64,000 nucleotides of DNA from Desulforamulus ruminis DSM 2154 (lineage in GTDB: Bacteria; Bacillota; Desulfotomaculia; Desulfotomaculales; Desulfotomaculaceae): positions 1,426,001-1,490,000 of the forward strand of contig NC_015589.1 in assembly GCF_000215085.1 (NCBI RefSeq), read 5' to 3'. A program made the position numbers and the translations under genes. Of this stretch, positions 36,999-45,519 are shown piece after piece (within the stretch, counting starts at the first letter, position 1; every line of letters begins with the position of its first letter). The notes beneath the pieces were generated by a model. The model was not told the DNA's origin and did not search any database. It was given only the letters and a program-made list of their open reading frames with translations.

Positions 36999-37262
36999 TT
37001 ACTTGTTTTTTTCAATAACCCACTTTAGAGCCTGGTTGTCGAGGGTTAGTTCACCTACGAGTAGCTTAAGTCTGCGGTTTTCCTCTTCCAACTGCTTAAG
37101 TTTCTTCGCATCACTTGCTTCCATTCCGCCGTATTTAGATTTCCAGCGATAAAAGGTTTGTTCGCTAATGCCATGTTGCCGAAGAATGTCAGCTACCGGC
37201 ATCCCATTCTCATGGGAGTTAAGTATTCCAATGATCTGCTCTTCGGTGAAACGTTTTCTCAT
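36999..37262 (-). CDS. IS3-family transposase OrfA (copy 2)
   Basis: Protein of 87 aa identical to the OrfA of copy 1: helix-turn-helix plus leucine-zipper-like helix. GGAGGGGAC precedes its ATG on the minus strand. Confidence 0.95.
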   Translation of the reverse strand: MRKRFTEEQIIGILNSHENGMPVADILRQHGISEQTFYRWKSKYGGMEASDAKKLKQLEEENRRLKLLVGELTLDNQALKWVIEKNK

Positions 37263-37338
37263 AACTGTCCCCTCCTGACTTAGTTATACTACATCAGGAC
37301 TAACATTTCCTTTGGACCAGTTTTCGGGGAGCAGGTCA

Positions 37339-37617
37339 GCTGATGTGATTAGAGGCAAACCAGCAGTGCAAAATAATATGGACAAGCCGGGCAAAATGAT
37401 TAAAACTGCTAAAAAGAAAATAACTTAACTCGAGTGCAGTTAGCTGAGAAAATAAATATTACACCTCTCAAGTGGAGTGCGTAGTAGGAATGCAAAGGAT
37501 ACCATTCGCTCTCTTTTCGCCATGCCGTAGCGATTTCCGTTTCTCAATGCTGAAACTATGTCGTGGATTGCAGGCAGGATTATGGCTGGCTGGTACAGTA
37601 ATCTTTTATAAAGATAA
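37339..37617. other. Gene-poor stretch after IS copy 2
   Basis: No supported gene. Short open peptides end within 20-50 codons. This looks like decayed sequence flanking the insertion. Confidence 0.4.
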
Positions 37618-37776
37618 ATGATTTTTGATTATCCGATTAAGGCTGAAAAACTTTTTAGCATTATCGGAGGCCCGGATAAAACGTTAGAAGAAATATATGA
37701 GGAATGTCCGAAGATTAATGGAATAACACCGGAGCAAGGATATATTTACAATGAATTCTCACCTGAAATTCGATAA
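37618..37776 (+). CDS. Small unrecognised protein, 52 aa
   Basis: The frame from ATG to TAA encodes a mixed-charge peptide (LFSIIGGPDKTLEEIYEECP). There is no clear ribosome-binding site and no family that I recognise. It may be the end of a lost gene. Confidence 0.25.
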   Translation: MIFDYPIKAEKLFSIIGGPDKTLEEIYEECPKINGITPEQGYIYNEFSPEIR

Positions 37777-37832
37777 ATAAGTACGTTCGCTAAAAGCGAC
37801 CATCCCGTTATTTATAAAATTCTCTCTGTTAT

Positions 37833-38438
37833 ATGTTTTGTCAGATGTCATCCATGCAGAATGATCACAGTTTCACGCCAGATGAATATATTCAAAAGGT
37901 TAGGGTGGGAGGGATAAAACCACATAATGCGCCCATTACCCTCGTCGCGTATGATCCGCGTTGGCCCGAGTTATTCGAGCGGGAAGCCAAGCGGATTCGT
38001 TCCGTACTGGGCAATAGGGTATTGCAGTTGGAGCATGTAGGCTCAACCTCGGTGCCGGAATTGTGCGCCAAACCAATTATCGACATGCTGCTGGTCGTGG
38101 CTGATTCTTCAGACGAGCCATCCTATGTTGCCGCCCTGGAGGCAGTCGGTTACACGCTTCGGATACGGGAGCCGGATTGGTTCGAGCATCGTATGTTTAA
38201 GGGTCCCGATACGGACATCAACCTGCACGTGTTCAGCGAGGGCACATCTGAGGTTGAACGAATGCTACGATTCCGCGATTGGCTACGAGCTAACGACACC
38301 GACCGGGATAACTATGCACGCGTCAAGCGCAAACTTGCTCAACATGTTTGGCGACATGTGCAGAACTACGCGGATGCAAAAACTTCGATTGTTCAGGAAA
38401 TCATGGACCGGGCAAATGCAGTCGAACAGGGCGACTGA
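37833..38438 (+). CDS. GrpB family protein (UPF0157)
   Basis: Protein of 201 aa. It has the nucleotidyltransferase-like GrpB pattern: YDPRWPELFEREA, LEHVGSTSVPELCAKPIIDM with the GS motif, INLHVFSEG and FRDWLRAN. This is a full-length member of the family of which 28307-28726 is a truncated relative. The biochemical role of the family is poorly defined. The start could also be the ATG at 37857; neither start has a strong ribosome-binding site. Confidence 0.88.
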   Translation: MFCQMSSMQNDHSFTPDEYIQKVRVGGIKPHNAPITLVAYDPRWPELFEREAKRIRSVLGNRVLQLEHVGSTSVPELCAKPIIDMLLVVADSSDEPSYVAALEAVGYTLRIREPDWFEHRMFKGPDTDINLHVFSEGTSEVERMLRFRDWLRANDTDRDNYARVKRKLAQHVWRHVQNYADAKTSIVQEIMDRANAVEQGD

Positions 38439-38574
38439 CATCACCAAACCCGGTCCGTGCAGTCCCTTCTCGCCCGCCAAAGGGCATAGCAGCATCAGAA
38501 TATTGGGGTAAGGAGAAAATTTCTTTGAACCTAAATCAACAGAATAAGTGGAAGCGGGACTTCCTCACCATCGC

Positions 38575-38754
38575 CGGCGGGCAGAAGGTGCGACTATGCC
38601 TTTGGGATTGCTCATAGCAGGCTCGATTGCCGAAAACAAGGGGGTACCGTTGTGGTTTTTTGTTTCCGGGGTCGTTCTTCTGCTGCTTACGCTAATCAGC
38701 GCTCTGCTCATCCTTCCCCAAAAGGCGGATAAAGCAAGAGAGGAGACAAGTTGA
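38575..38754 (+). pseudogene. C-terminal fragment of an MFS transporter
   Basis: The frame through ATMPLGLLIAGSIAE, then a membrane helix (VSGVVLLLLTLISALLIL) and a charged tail, matches the last two helices of a 12-helix MFS drug efflux protein. The rest of the gene is absent; a short sequence upstream in another frame (about 38540-38590) may belong to it. Confidence 0.65.
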
Positions 38755-38764
38755 ACCAAATGTA

Positions 38765-39382
38765 TTATTGCATAGACATCAGGAGAAAACCACAGAAAGC
38801 AGCATTATCATTTTGGAGTGACGGATCAATTTCCGTTTTCATCTGGTTAATCTGTTCCCGGTAAGCCCGGTAAAAATCATAGGTGGGGGAAGGGCTGTAT
38901 TTGAGCCCCTCCAGCTCAAAATAATTGATCACCCTTTTGGCTGTGGTTGGCTTGATAAACACTTCCACACCAGGCCGGTAATATACAGGACAGGCTGTTA
39001 ACAGCGGCCATTTGGCCAGTTTATATTTGTGTAAAAGCCCGCACATCATTTCAAACCCCGGTTCCTGGTCCCCATGCAGGAATTCCTTAAGTCCAAAGGA
39101 TAAAAGCTCCTTTTCATGATCGCTTAATGCTTTTACCAGATCTCTGAATTTTGGCTTTTCAAAAAGGGAAACCATCGAGGACCGGCTGATGACCCGGACC
39201 ATGGAGTCAACAATCTTCTCCGGGTTTTCAAACTGATCCATGGTGAAACTCTCCCAGACCATTTTGTTCATTTTCTCTAATTTATGCTTCTTAGCAATTT
39301 TCTGCATTTCAGGATTGGAAAATCCACCGGGGTATTGCAGGAAGAAAGTCCTTTCGGCCTCTTTTAGCTTTGTGATGTTCAT
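38765..39382 (-). CDS. Conserved protein of unknown function, 205 aa
   Basis: Soluble, lysine-rich protein beginning MNITKLKEAERTFF with a YPGGF segment. I do not recognise a named domain. It lies 27 nt after the YjbQ-like gene on the same strand, so the two are probably co-transcribed. Its coding appearance is good (long frame, tight spacing). Confidence 0.7.
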   Translation of the reverse strand: MNITKLKEAERTFFLQYPGGFSNPEMQKIAKKHKLEKMNKMVWESFTMDQFENPEKIVDSMVRVISRSSMVSLFEKPKFRDLVKALSDHEKELLSFGLKEFLHGDQEPGFEMMCGLLHKYKLAKWPLLTACPVYYRPGVEVFIKPTTAKRVINYFELEGLKYSPSPTYDFYRAYREQINQMKTEIDPSLQNDNAAFCGFLLMSMQ

Positions 39383-39409
39383 AAAATAATCTACTCCATT
39401 TCATTTGGT

Positions 39410-39826
39410 CTATTCTCCAATAATCTTAACCAGCACCCTTTTCTTCCTTTTGCCGTCGAATTCACCGTAAAATATTTGCTCCCAGGGGCCCAGATCAAGT
39501 TTGCCGCCAGTAATGGCCACCACCACTTCGCGGCCCATGACGGTTCGTTTAAGATGGGCATCGGCGTTGTCCTCATAGCCGTTATGTCGGTACTGTGAAT
39601 AGGGTTTTTCCGGGGCGAGCCCCTCCAGCCACTTCTCAAAGTCTTGGTGCAGCCCGGATTCATCATCGTTAATAAATACACTGGCGGTGATGTGCATGGC
39701 GTTGCACAGCAACAAGCCTTCCTTAATGCCGCTTTCCGCCAGGCATTCTTCAACCTCTGGGGTTATATTTATAAACTCCCGGCGTTTCTTAATTTCAAAC
39801 CACAGTTCTTTCCTAAAATGTTTCAT
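39410..39826 (-). CDS. YjbQ / UPF0047 family protein
   Basis: Protein of 138 aa; the ATG at 39826 is chosen because GGAGG lies 9 nt upstream. It shows the family pattern: [20 protein letters not shown], the [14 protein letters not shown] segment with conserved His, and [13 protein letters not shown]. YjbQ proteins have weak thiamine-phosphate-synthase-like activity reported in some cases; the true role is unsettled. First gene of a two-gene minus-strand unit. Confidence 0.92.
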   Translation of the reverse strand: MKHFRKELWFEIKKRREFINITPEVEECLAESGIKEGLLLCNAMHITASVFINDDESGLHQDFEKWLEGLAPEKPYSQYRHNGYEDNADAHLKRTVMGREVVVAITGGKLDLGPWEQIFYGEFDGKRKKRVLVKIIGE

Positions 39827-39829
39827 CAA

Positions 39830-40266
39830 AGTAGCCTCCCACTCATGGACATGTTGATTAAAGCTGTTTAACTGTCCATTTATTATTTTTTCTCATAAGT
39901 ATACTTTAACTTGCCATTTTTGTAGCAAAGGTTTTCATTTAGAACTTTGAAATGTTGTGAGCAGTTTCCGGGACTTTTAACTAATAACGTCCCTATTTTT
40001 CAAGACGTGAGTTTCCTGAGAGAGCCTACAATAAAAGTGAAGTAGAGGCTATTTTAGACGCTTTTACGGTGAATCATCATATAAATGCTCTACAGCAAAA
40101 CCTAATGCCGGTATTTTAAAAAAGAAGGAATTTTAGCAAAGTTGTAGAATTTTCAGAGAAATTAACGGACTTTTTGATCAGGATACCGGCATATAACCTG
40201 AAAGAAATTAAAATTGGCTAAGGTTATTGCTAAGTAAACCAATTTACCTAAGAAGGGGCGAGGACT
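39830..40266. other. Intergenic stretch with a faint coding remnant
   Basis: No complete gene. Positions 40009-40119 encode an open peptide (FPERAYNKSEVEAILDAF) faintly like the N-terminus of DivIVA-type proteins but without a start, so it may be a remnant. AAGGGGCGAGGA at 40253-40264 is a strong ribosome-binding site for the next gene. Confidence 0.35.
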
Positions 40267-40290
40267 ATTTTAACAGAACAATTAAAAGAT

Positions 40291-40824
40291 ATGGGTGCGC
40301 GTTTATCCATGCTGCGCGATTCTCTGGGTATTACGCCTGAAAAAATCGCAGAAGCACTGGAGGTTTCGGTAGCTGACTACTTGCTTTATGAAGCCGGGGA
40401 AAAAGACTTTTCTTTTAGTTTTTTGTATAATGTGGCAGGTATTTTAGGGGTCGATGTCCTGGATATTATCAGCGGCGAGACGCCTAAGCTTTCGTTATGC
40501 TGTGTGGTTAGAGCGGGCGGCGGCTATAATATTAACCGCAGAAAAGCCTATAATTACAAGCATCTTGCTTTTACCTTTCGTAATAAAAAGGCGGAGCCGT
40601 TTATGGTTACCGTGGAACCGAACGGCGATACGATACCGGAGCGTCATGCCCACGACGGGCAGGAGTTTAATTATATGGTTTCGGGATGTATGGATTTTTT
40701 TATTGGCGATATGGTTTACACGCTTAGCGAGGGTGACAGCGTCTACTTCGATTCTGCGGTTCCTCACGCCATGAAGACCCATGGCGATACCCCGGCGAAG
40801 TTTCTGGCAATTGTCATGAAATAA
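40291..40824 (+). CDS. XRE-type regulator with cupin domain
   Basis: Protein of 177 aa from the ATG at 40291. A helix-turn-helix (ITPEKIAEALEVSVADYLLYEAG) precedes a cupin_2 sensor (ERHAHDGQEFNYMVSG ... LSEGDSVYFDSAVPHAM). Such proteins often sit beside acyl-CoA synthetase genes, as here (14 nt upstream of one). The start is odd: the frame stays open back to an ATT at 40267 that sits right after AAGGGGCGAGGA, while the ATG has no such site, so the real N-terminus may be eight residues longer. Confidence 0.88.
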   Translation: MGARLSMLRDSLGITPEKIAEALEVSVADYLLYEAGEKDFSFSFLYNVAGILGVDVLDIISGETPKLSLCCVVRAGGGYNINRRKAYNYKHLAFTFRNKKAEPFMVTVEPNGDTIPERHAHDGQEFNYMVSGCMDFFIGDMVYTLSEGDSVYFDSAVPHAMKTHGDTPAKFLAIVMK

Positions 40825-40838
40825 AGGAGGAACCGCTT

Positions 40839-42521
40839 ATGATCATGTATGAGAAGTATATCGGCAGGCATCGTGATGAGTTTGTCACGCTGGAGGATTT
40901 ATATAAAAATTATTCCATAGATTGCCCCGACGATTTTAACTTTGCCTATGATGTGCTCGATGTGCTGGCGGAGAAGAAGCCTGACAAGCTGGCAATGCTG
41001 TGGGTTGGCAAAGACGGCAGTGAAAAGAGAATTACCTTCGGAGATATGAAGCGCTGGTCGAACAAAACAGCAAATTATTTTAAAGCGCTGGGGATTAAAA
41101 AAGGCGATTTTGTCCTGTTGGTACTGAAAAGAAGTTATTTATTTTGGTATGCCATGCTGGCTCTTCACAAAATCGGTGCCGTAGCTGTCCAGGCAACGCA
41201 CCTGTTAACGGCCAAGGATTACGTTTACCGCTGTCAGGCGGCCGGCATAAAAATGGCGGTCATTACGGGCGATGGAGATTGCACCCGAGATTTTGACAAA
41301 GCCGCTCCGGAATGTAACACCGTCGAGCTAAAAGCTGTTACAGGGCATAAGGCAGCGGGGGAAGGCTGGCTGGATTTTGAGGCCGGCATTGAAGCCGCCC
41401 CTGACCATTGGCAGCGTCCAACGGGAGAAGAGGCAACAAAAGTTACGGATATATTGATTACTGCTTTTTCATCCGGCACTACCGGCTATCCAAAGATGGT
41501 TGCCCATGATCATTCCTATCCCTTAGGCCATATTATAACGGGGGTCTTTTGGCACAGGGCGGAGCCGGACGGCCTGCATTTCACCATTTCCGACACCGGA
41601 TGGCTGAAGTCTCTGTGGGGTAAATTTTATGGTCAATGGTTTGCTGAGTCAGCAGTTTTTACCTATGATTTTGATAGCTTTAAAGGGGCCGATATCCTGG
41701 AAAAATTGGCCAAATATCGAATTACTACATTTTGTGCTCCGCCAACCATGTACAGGTTTATGCTGAAAGAAGATGTGGGTACCTACGATTTATCCGCCTT
41801 AAAACACTGCTGCACGGCGGGAGAAGCATTGAATCCCGAGGTTTATAATCAGTGGAAAAGGGCTACGGGGCTGCGCATCTTTGAGGGCTTTGGACAGACG
41901 GAAACAACGCTGTCCTGTTCCACCTTGTACCCATGGGTTCAGCCGAGGCCAGGCTCTATGGGGCTGCCGACCCCGGGTTATGGTTTGGTGATAGTCGATG
42001 AAAACGGTCGCGAGGTCGACCCGGGTGTTACCGGTGAAATTTGTTTAAAAGCCGATAGTATGGAAACCAGAACAAAGGGTATCTTCATGGGTTATTATCG
42101 GGATGAAATGAGCACCCAAAAAGCATGGCACGACGGATTGTACCATACAGGAGATACTGCCTACCGTGATGAACTGGGTTTTTTGTGGTATGTGGGCAGA
42201 AATGATGACATCATCAAATCTTCCGGTTACCGGATCGGGCCCTTTGAGGTGGAGTCGGCACTGGCAGAGCACCCCGCTGTTTTGGAATCAGCGGTGACGG
42301 GCATTCCAGATCCCATCAGGGGGTTTGTGGTGAAGGCCACCATTGTGCTTTCCAAGGGCTACGAACCCTGTGAAGAGTTGGTCAAGGAATTACAGGAACA
42401 TGTGAAAAAAACAACCGCTCCGTATAAATATCCCAGGGTAGTCGAGTTTGTGGCAGAGCTCCCCAAAACAATCAGCGGAAAAATTCGTCGGGTTGCAATT
42501 AGGGAAAAAGACATGAATTAA
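40839..42521 (+). CDS. Acyl-CoA synthetase / AMP-dependent ligase
   Basis: Protein of 560 aa of the ANL superfamily. The P-loop-like motif is SSGTTGYPKMV, followed by GFGQTETT, YHTGDTAYRD and the C-terminal lysine region PKTISGKIRR. It activates a carboxylic acid with ATP to acyl-AMP and then acyl-CoA; overall length and motifs are like medium-chain acyl-CoA synthetases. AAAGGAGG lies just before the start. The XRE-cupin gene upstream probably regulates it. Confidence 0.93.
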   Translation: MIMYEKYIGRHRDEFVTLEDLYKNYSIDCPDDFNFAYDVLDVLAEKKPDKLAMLWVGKDGSEKRITFGDMKRWSNKTANYFKALGIKKGDFVLLVLKRSYLFWYAMLALHKIGAVAVQATHLLTAKDYVYRCQAAGIKMAVITGDGDCTRDFDKAAPECNTVELKAVTGHKAAGEGWLDFEAGIEAAPDHWQRPTGEEATKVTDILITAFSSGTTGYPKMVAHDHSYPLGHIITGVFWHRAEPDGLHFTISDTGWLKSLWGKFYGQWFAESAVFTYDFDSFKGADILEKLAKYRITTFCAPPTMYRFMLKEDVGTYDLSALKHCCTAGEALNPEVYNQWKRATGLRIFEGFGQTETTLSCSTLYPWVQPRPGSMGLPTPGYGLVIVDENGREVDPGVTGEICLKADSMETRTKGIFMGYYRDEMSTQKAWHDGLYHTGDTAYRDELGFLWYVGRNDDIIKSSGYRIGPFEVESALAEHPAVLESAVTGIPDPIRGFVVKATIVLSKGYEPCEELVKELQEHVKKTTAPYKYPRVVEFVAELPKTISGKIRRVAIREKDMN

Positions 42522-42601
42522 GGTATGACATTTTATGAATCATTTTTTAAAGAGTTGATACCGGTAGTTTTTGATGATAGTTTCAAACCTTTGTTGGCAT
42601 T

Positions 42602-42630
42602 AAAGAGCGTTCAATCGCTCTTTTTTTCTT
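42602..42630 (+). terminator. Rho-independent terminator
   Basis: AAAGAGCG (42602-42609) pairs with CGCTCTTT (42616-42623), followed by a T-run. It ends the cupin-regulator/ligase transcript. Confidence 0.92.
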
Positions 42631-42773
42631 TATTATTTCACGATCCGCAATGATTCGTGAAATTTTAACTTTTTCGTAAGAAATTTTAACTATTTTGTAA
42701 AACAATGCAACTCAAAACTTGGTATGGTTAAAAGAAAGAAGCGGCTATGATGGCAATCGGAGGCCCGACATAA

Positions 42774-44801
42774 GTGGAGAGTGAAGAGAACATGAATGGC
42801 AGTAAGGAAACAAATCCCTTGAATCAGCAATCGAACCGAAGGAAAAGGAGGTTGCGGCCGGATTCTATCGGCTACATGCCGGGATTGGACGGATTGAGGG
42901 CCTTGGCGGTGTTTGCCGTAATTGCTTATCATCTCAATCTGACCTGGGCTCCGGGAGGGCTTTTAGGGGTAAGTCTTTTTTTTGTACTGTCCGGATATTT
43001 AATCACCAATATTCTTCTGAAGCAATGGGAGAACTCCGGAACAATTAATTTGAAAGATTTCTGGCTGCGCAGGGCCCGGCGGTTGCTGCCGGCTCTTTTT
43101 GTGATGCTGGCAGGCGTGATGGTCTGGGGGGTGCTTTGCGCTCCGGAACGCTTGGCGGCCTTGAAGCAGGAAGCGCTGGCCGCGGTATTCTATACCAGCA
43201 ACTGGTATCTGATCTTTCATCAGGTATCCTATTTTGAAAGCTTCGGCCCACCGTCTCCGCTGGGCCATCTCTGGTCTTTGGCGGTAGAAGAACAATTTTA
43301 TCTTTTCTGGCCCTTTCTTCTGGGCTGGGGACTGCGCTGCCTACGGCAGCGCAAATGGCTGATCGGGGGTACGGTCGCCTGTGTTTTGATTTCCGCTGCA
43401 GCGATGGCGCTGATTTACATACCGGGTCATGACCCCAGCCGGGTCTATTATGGAACGGATACCCGTGTTTTCGCCCTGCTTGTGGGGGCTGCCCTGGCCA
43501 TGATATGGCCCGGCGGGAAAATGAACGCAGACCTGTCCGGCAAAAAGAGACTGGCGCTGGATGCGGCAGGAGGCCTGGGGTTATTGGTGGTACTTCTGAT
43601 GATCGGCAAAACCAACCAATACCAGCCCTCTCTCTATCAGGGTGGACTCCTGCTATTCTCTTTTGCGGGGGCATGTGTGGTGGCGGTTCTGGCCCACCCG
43701 GCCAGCTATCTCGGCCGGTTCTTCGGTTGGAGGCCCTGGCGCTGGCTGGGAGAGTGCTCCTATGGGATTTACTTGTGGCATTACCCGGTTATCATCCTGA
43801 CCAGTCCGGTTGTCAATACGGAAGGTCCGGACCTTTCCCGCGCCTTCTGGCAGATTGGGGCAAGCATTATCCTGGCGGCTCTTTCCCGCTACATGATTGA
43901 GGAGCCCATCCGCTACGGGCGGCGGAAACCGGTGCGAAGGCGGAGGCAGAGGAGGAGGCAGATCCTTCCCTGGTGGCAAAGACCATTGGCCCACAGAGCC
44001 AAAATTACGGCGTGCATAATGCTGTTCTTGGTGTTGTTGGTAAACCCCAATGAAGGTACGGAAACTTCCGATAAAGCTTTAGCAAACAGTCAGATGAGGA
44101 CAGAACAAATGCAAACTGAAAAGAACCCTGAAACTGAAAATAAAATCGAAGCCGAAGCCCAAACCGAAAATGAAGCTCAAACTGAAAAGGAAACCCAAAT
44201 CGGGACTAAAGCCCAGGAGACAGACAAGGCAGACCCTGCTGCCACCGTGAAACCTGATGCGGCAGATAAAAAGAGTGATGTCGGGGGAGATGAAATTACA
44301 GTCATTGGAGATTCCCTAATGATTAATGTGCAACCTGCTTTGCAAGAACACCTGCCGGGCATTGTCATCGACGCGCAAATCGGCAGACAGATGTATCAGG
44401 CTCCGGAGGTTATTGCCAGGCTCCAGGAAGAGGGCAAGTTGGGGAGAACCGTGGTTATTGAATTAGGCACTAACGGTTCATTTACAGAAAAGCAGTTGAC
44501 AGAGGCTCTGGACTCCTTGCAAGGGACTGCGGAGATCGTGCTGGTAAATACCCGTGTCCCAAAGCCTTGGGAGGGGGTAGTAAATGAGACGCTGAAAAAG
44601 GTGGCGGAGTCTTACCCCAAGGCCAGGCTGATCGATTGGCATTCGGTCAGCAGCGGCCATGACGATTACTTTTATTCGGACGGGGTTCATCTGACCCGGA
44701 CGGGTGTGGCAGCCTACAGGGAAATGCTGATCGAAGCCTTGCTTTCCAATCAAAGCGATGAACATAAATCATGTTATAATAACAAAAAACCTAAGGGATG
44801 A
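42774..44801 (+). CDS. OafA/YrhL-type acyltransferase with C-terminal SGNH domain
   Basis: Protein of 675 aa. Residues about 25-380 are an acyltransferase 3 membrane domain (YMPGLDGLRALAVFAVIAYH, FWLRRARRLLPAL, SLAVEEQFYLFWPFLL). A low-complexity Glu/Thr/Gln-rich linker follows (about 435-490), then an SGNH esterase-like domain (VIGDSLM, GTNG, SDGVHLTRTG). The architecture is that of peptidoglycan or polysaccharide O-acetyltransferases. GTG at 42774 has GGAGG 10 nt upstream; ATG at 42792 is an alternative. It heads an operon with a two-component system and a lipoprotein. Confidence 0.93.
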   Translation: MESEENMNGSKETNPLNQQSNRRKRRLRPDSIGYMPGLDGLRALAVFAVIAYHLNLTWAPGGLLGVSLFFVLSGYLITNILLKQWENSGTINLKDFWLRRARRLLPALFVMLAGVMVWGVLCAPERLAALKQEALAAVFYTSNWYLIFHQVSYFESFGPPSPLGHLWSLAVEEQFYLFWPFLLGWGLRCLRQRKWLIGGTVACVLISAAAMALIYIPGHDPSRVYYGTDTRVFALLVGAALAMIWPGGKMNADLSGKKRLALDAAGGLGLLVVLLMIGKTNQYQPSLYQGGLLLFSFAGACVVAVLAHPASYLGRFFGWRPWRWLGECSYGIYLWHYPVIILTSPVVNTEGPDLSRAFWQIGASIILAALSRYMIEEPIRYGRRKPVRRRRQRRRQILPWWQRPLAHRAKITACIMLFLVLLVNPNEGTETSDKALANSQMRTEQMQTEKNPETENKIEAEAQTENEAQTEKETQIGTKAQETDKADPAATVKPDAADKKSDVGGDEITVIGDSLMINVQPALQEHLPGIVIDAQIGRQMYQAPEVIARLQEEGKLGRTVVIELGTNGSFTEKQLTEALDSLQGTAEIVLVNTRVPKPWEGVVNETLKKVAESYPKARLIDWHSVSSGHDDYFYSDGVHLTRTGVAAYREMLIEALLSNQSDEHKSCYNNKKPKG

Positions 44802-44805
44802 AAAT

Positions 44806-45519
44806 ATGCACGATCATAAGATAAAAGTATTGGTTGTTGAAGATGAAGCTTCGATCCGGCGTTTTATCACCCTCAATCTGGAGATGGCCGGATACGAAGT
44901 GGGAGAAGCGCCCAGCGGGGAGGAGGCGCTGGCTCTGCTCACGTCGTTCCTTCCCGATTTGGTGGTGCTGGATCTGATGCTGCCTGGAATAAACGGCCTG
45001 GAAGTCTGTGGGCGCATTCGTGAAACCATGCCGGAACCGCTCATCATCATGCTGACGGCCAAAGGACAGGATGCGGATAAAATTATGGGTCTTGAACTGG
45101 GAGCGGATGACTATATGGTCAAGCCCTTTAATCCCTTGGAATTGATTGCCAGGATTAAAGCCATGTTAAGGCGCCGGAACCGGTTTGAAGGGAGAAGAAC
45201 GGCCTATACTTACGGCGATCTGTGCCTGGATACGGCCGCCAATAAACTGCTCAGAAACAATCGGGAAGTGGAGCTGACCCCTACGGAATATTCGATCTTA
45301 AAACTGTTTATGGAAAATCCGGGGAAAGCGCTGAAACGGGAAGAGATATTGAATGCGGTCTGGGGAGAAGATTATTTTGGGGACACCAAAACTTTAGATG
45401 TACATATCCGGCGGCTCAGAGAAAAAATCGAAGAGAACCCCTCTGAGCCCCGGCATATTAAAACCGTTTGGGGTTCCGGTTACCGGTGGCAGCCGGAGCC
45501 CGGCAGGAGGCTGACATGA
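44806..45519 (+). CDS. OmpR-family response regulator
   Basis: Protein of 237 aa from the ATG at 44806 (AGGGATG upstream), 4 nt after the acyltransferase. The receiver has EDE, the phosphoacceptor Asp in VVLDLMLPGINGL, T in MLTAK and K in YMVKPFNP. A winged-helix output domain follows (LTPTEYSILKLF ... LDVHIRRLREKIE). It overlaps the kinase gene by 4 nt. Confidence 0.95.
   Translation: MHDHKIKVLVVEDEASIRRFITLNLEMAGYEVGEAPSGEEALALLTSFLPDLVVLDLMLPGINGLEVCGRIRETMPEPLIIMLTAKGQDADKIMGLELGADDYMVKPFNPLELIARIKAMLRRRNRFEGRRTAYTYGDLCLDTAANKLLRNNREVELTPTEYSILKLFMENPGKALKREEILNAVWGEDYFGDTKTLDVHIRRLREKIEENPSEPRHIKTVWGSGYRWQPEPGRRLT

Larger units (their letters stand above)
36119..37338 (-). mobile_element. 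IS3-family (IS407-type) insertion sequence, copy 2
   Basis: Element of 1220 bp, the same length as copy 1 and encoding identical OrfA and OrfB, but inverted. A 4-bp target duplication GCTG flanks it (36115-36118 and 37339-37342). The pair of inverted copies about 20 kb apart could recombine and invert the 15.6-36.1 kb segment. Confidence 0.95.

Noticed and set aside
43045-43674. Minus-strand frame of 209 codons opposite the OafA-like gene
   Set aside because: Proline/arginine-rich product typical of a shadow frame in a GC-rich membrane-protein gene.
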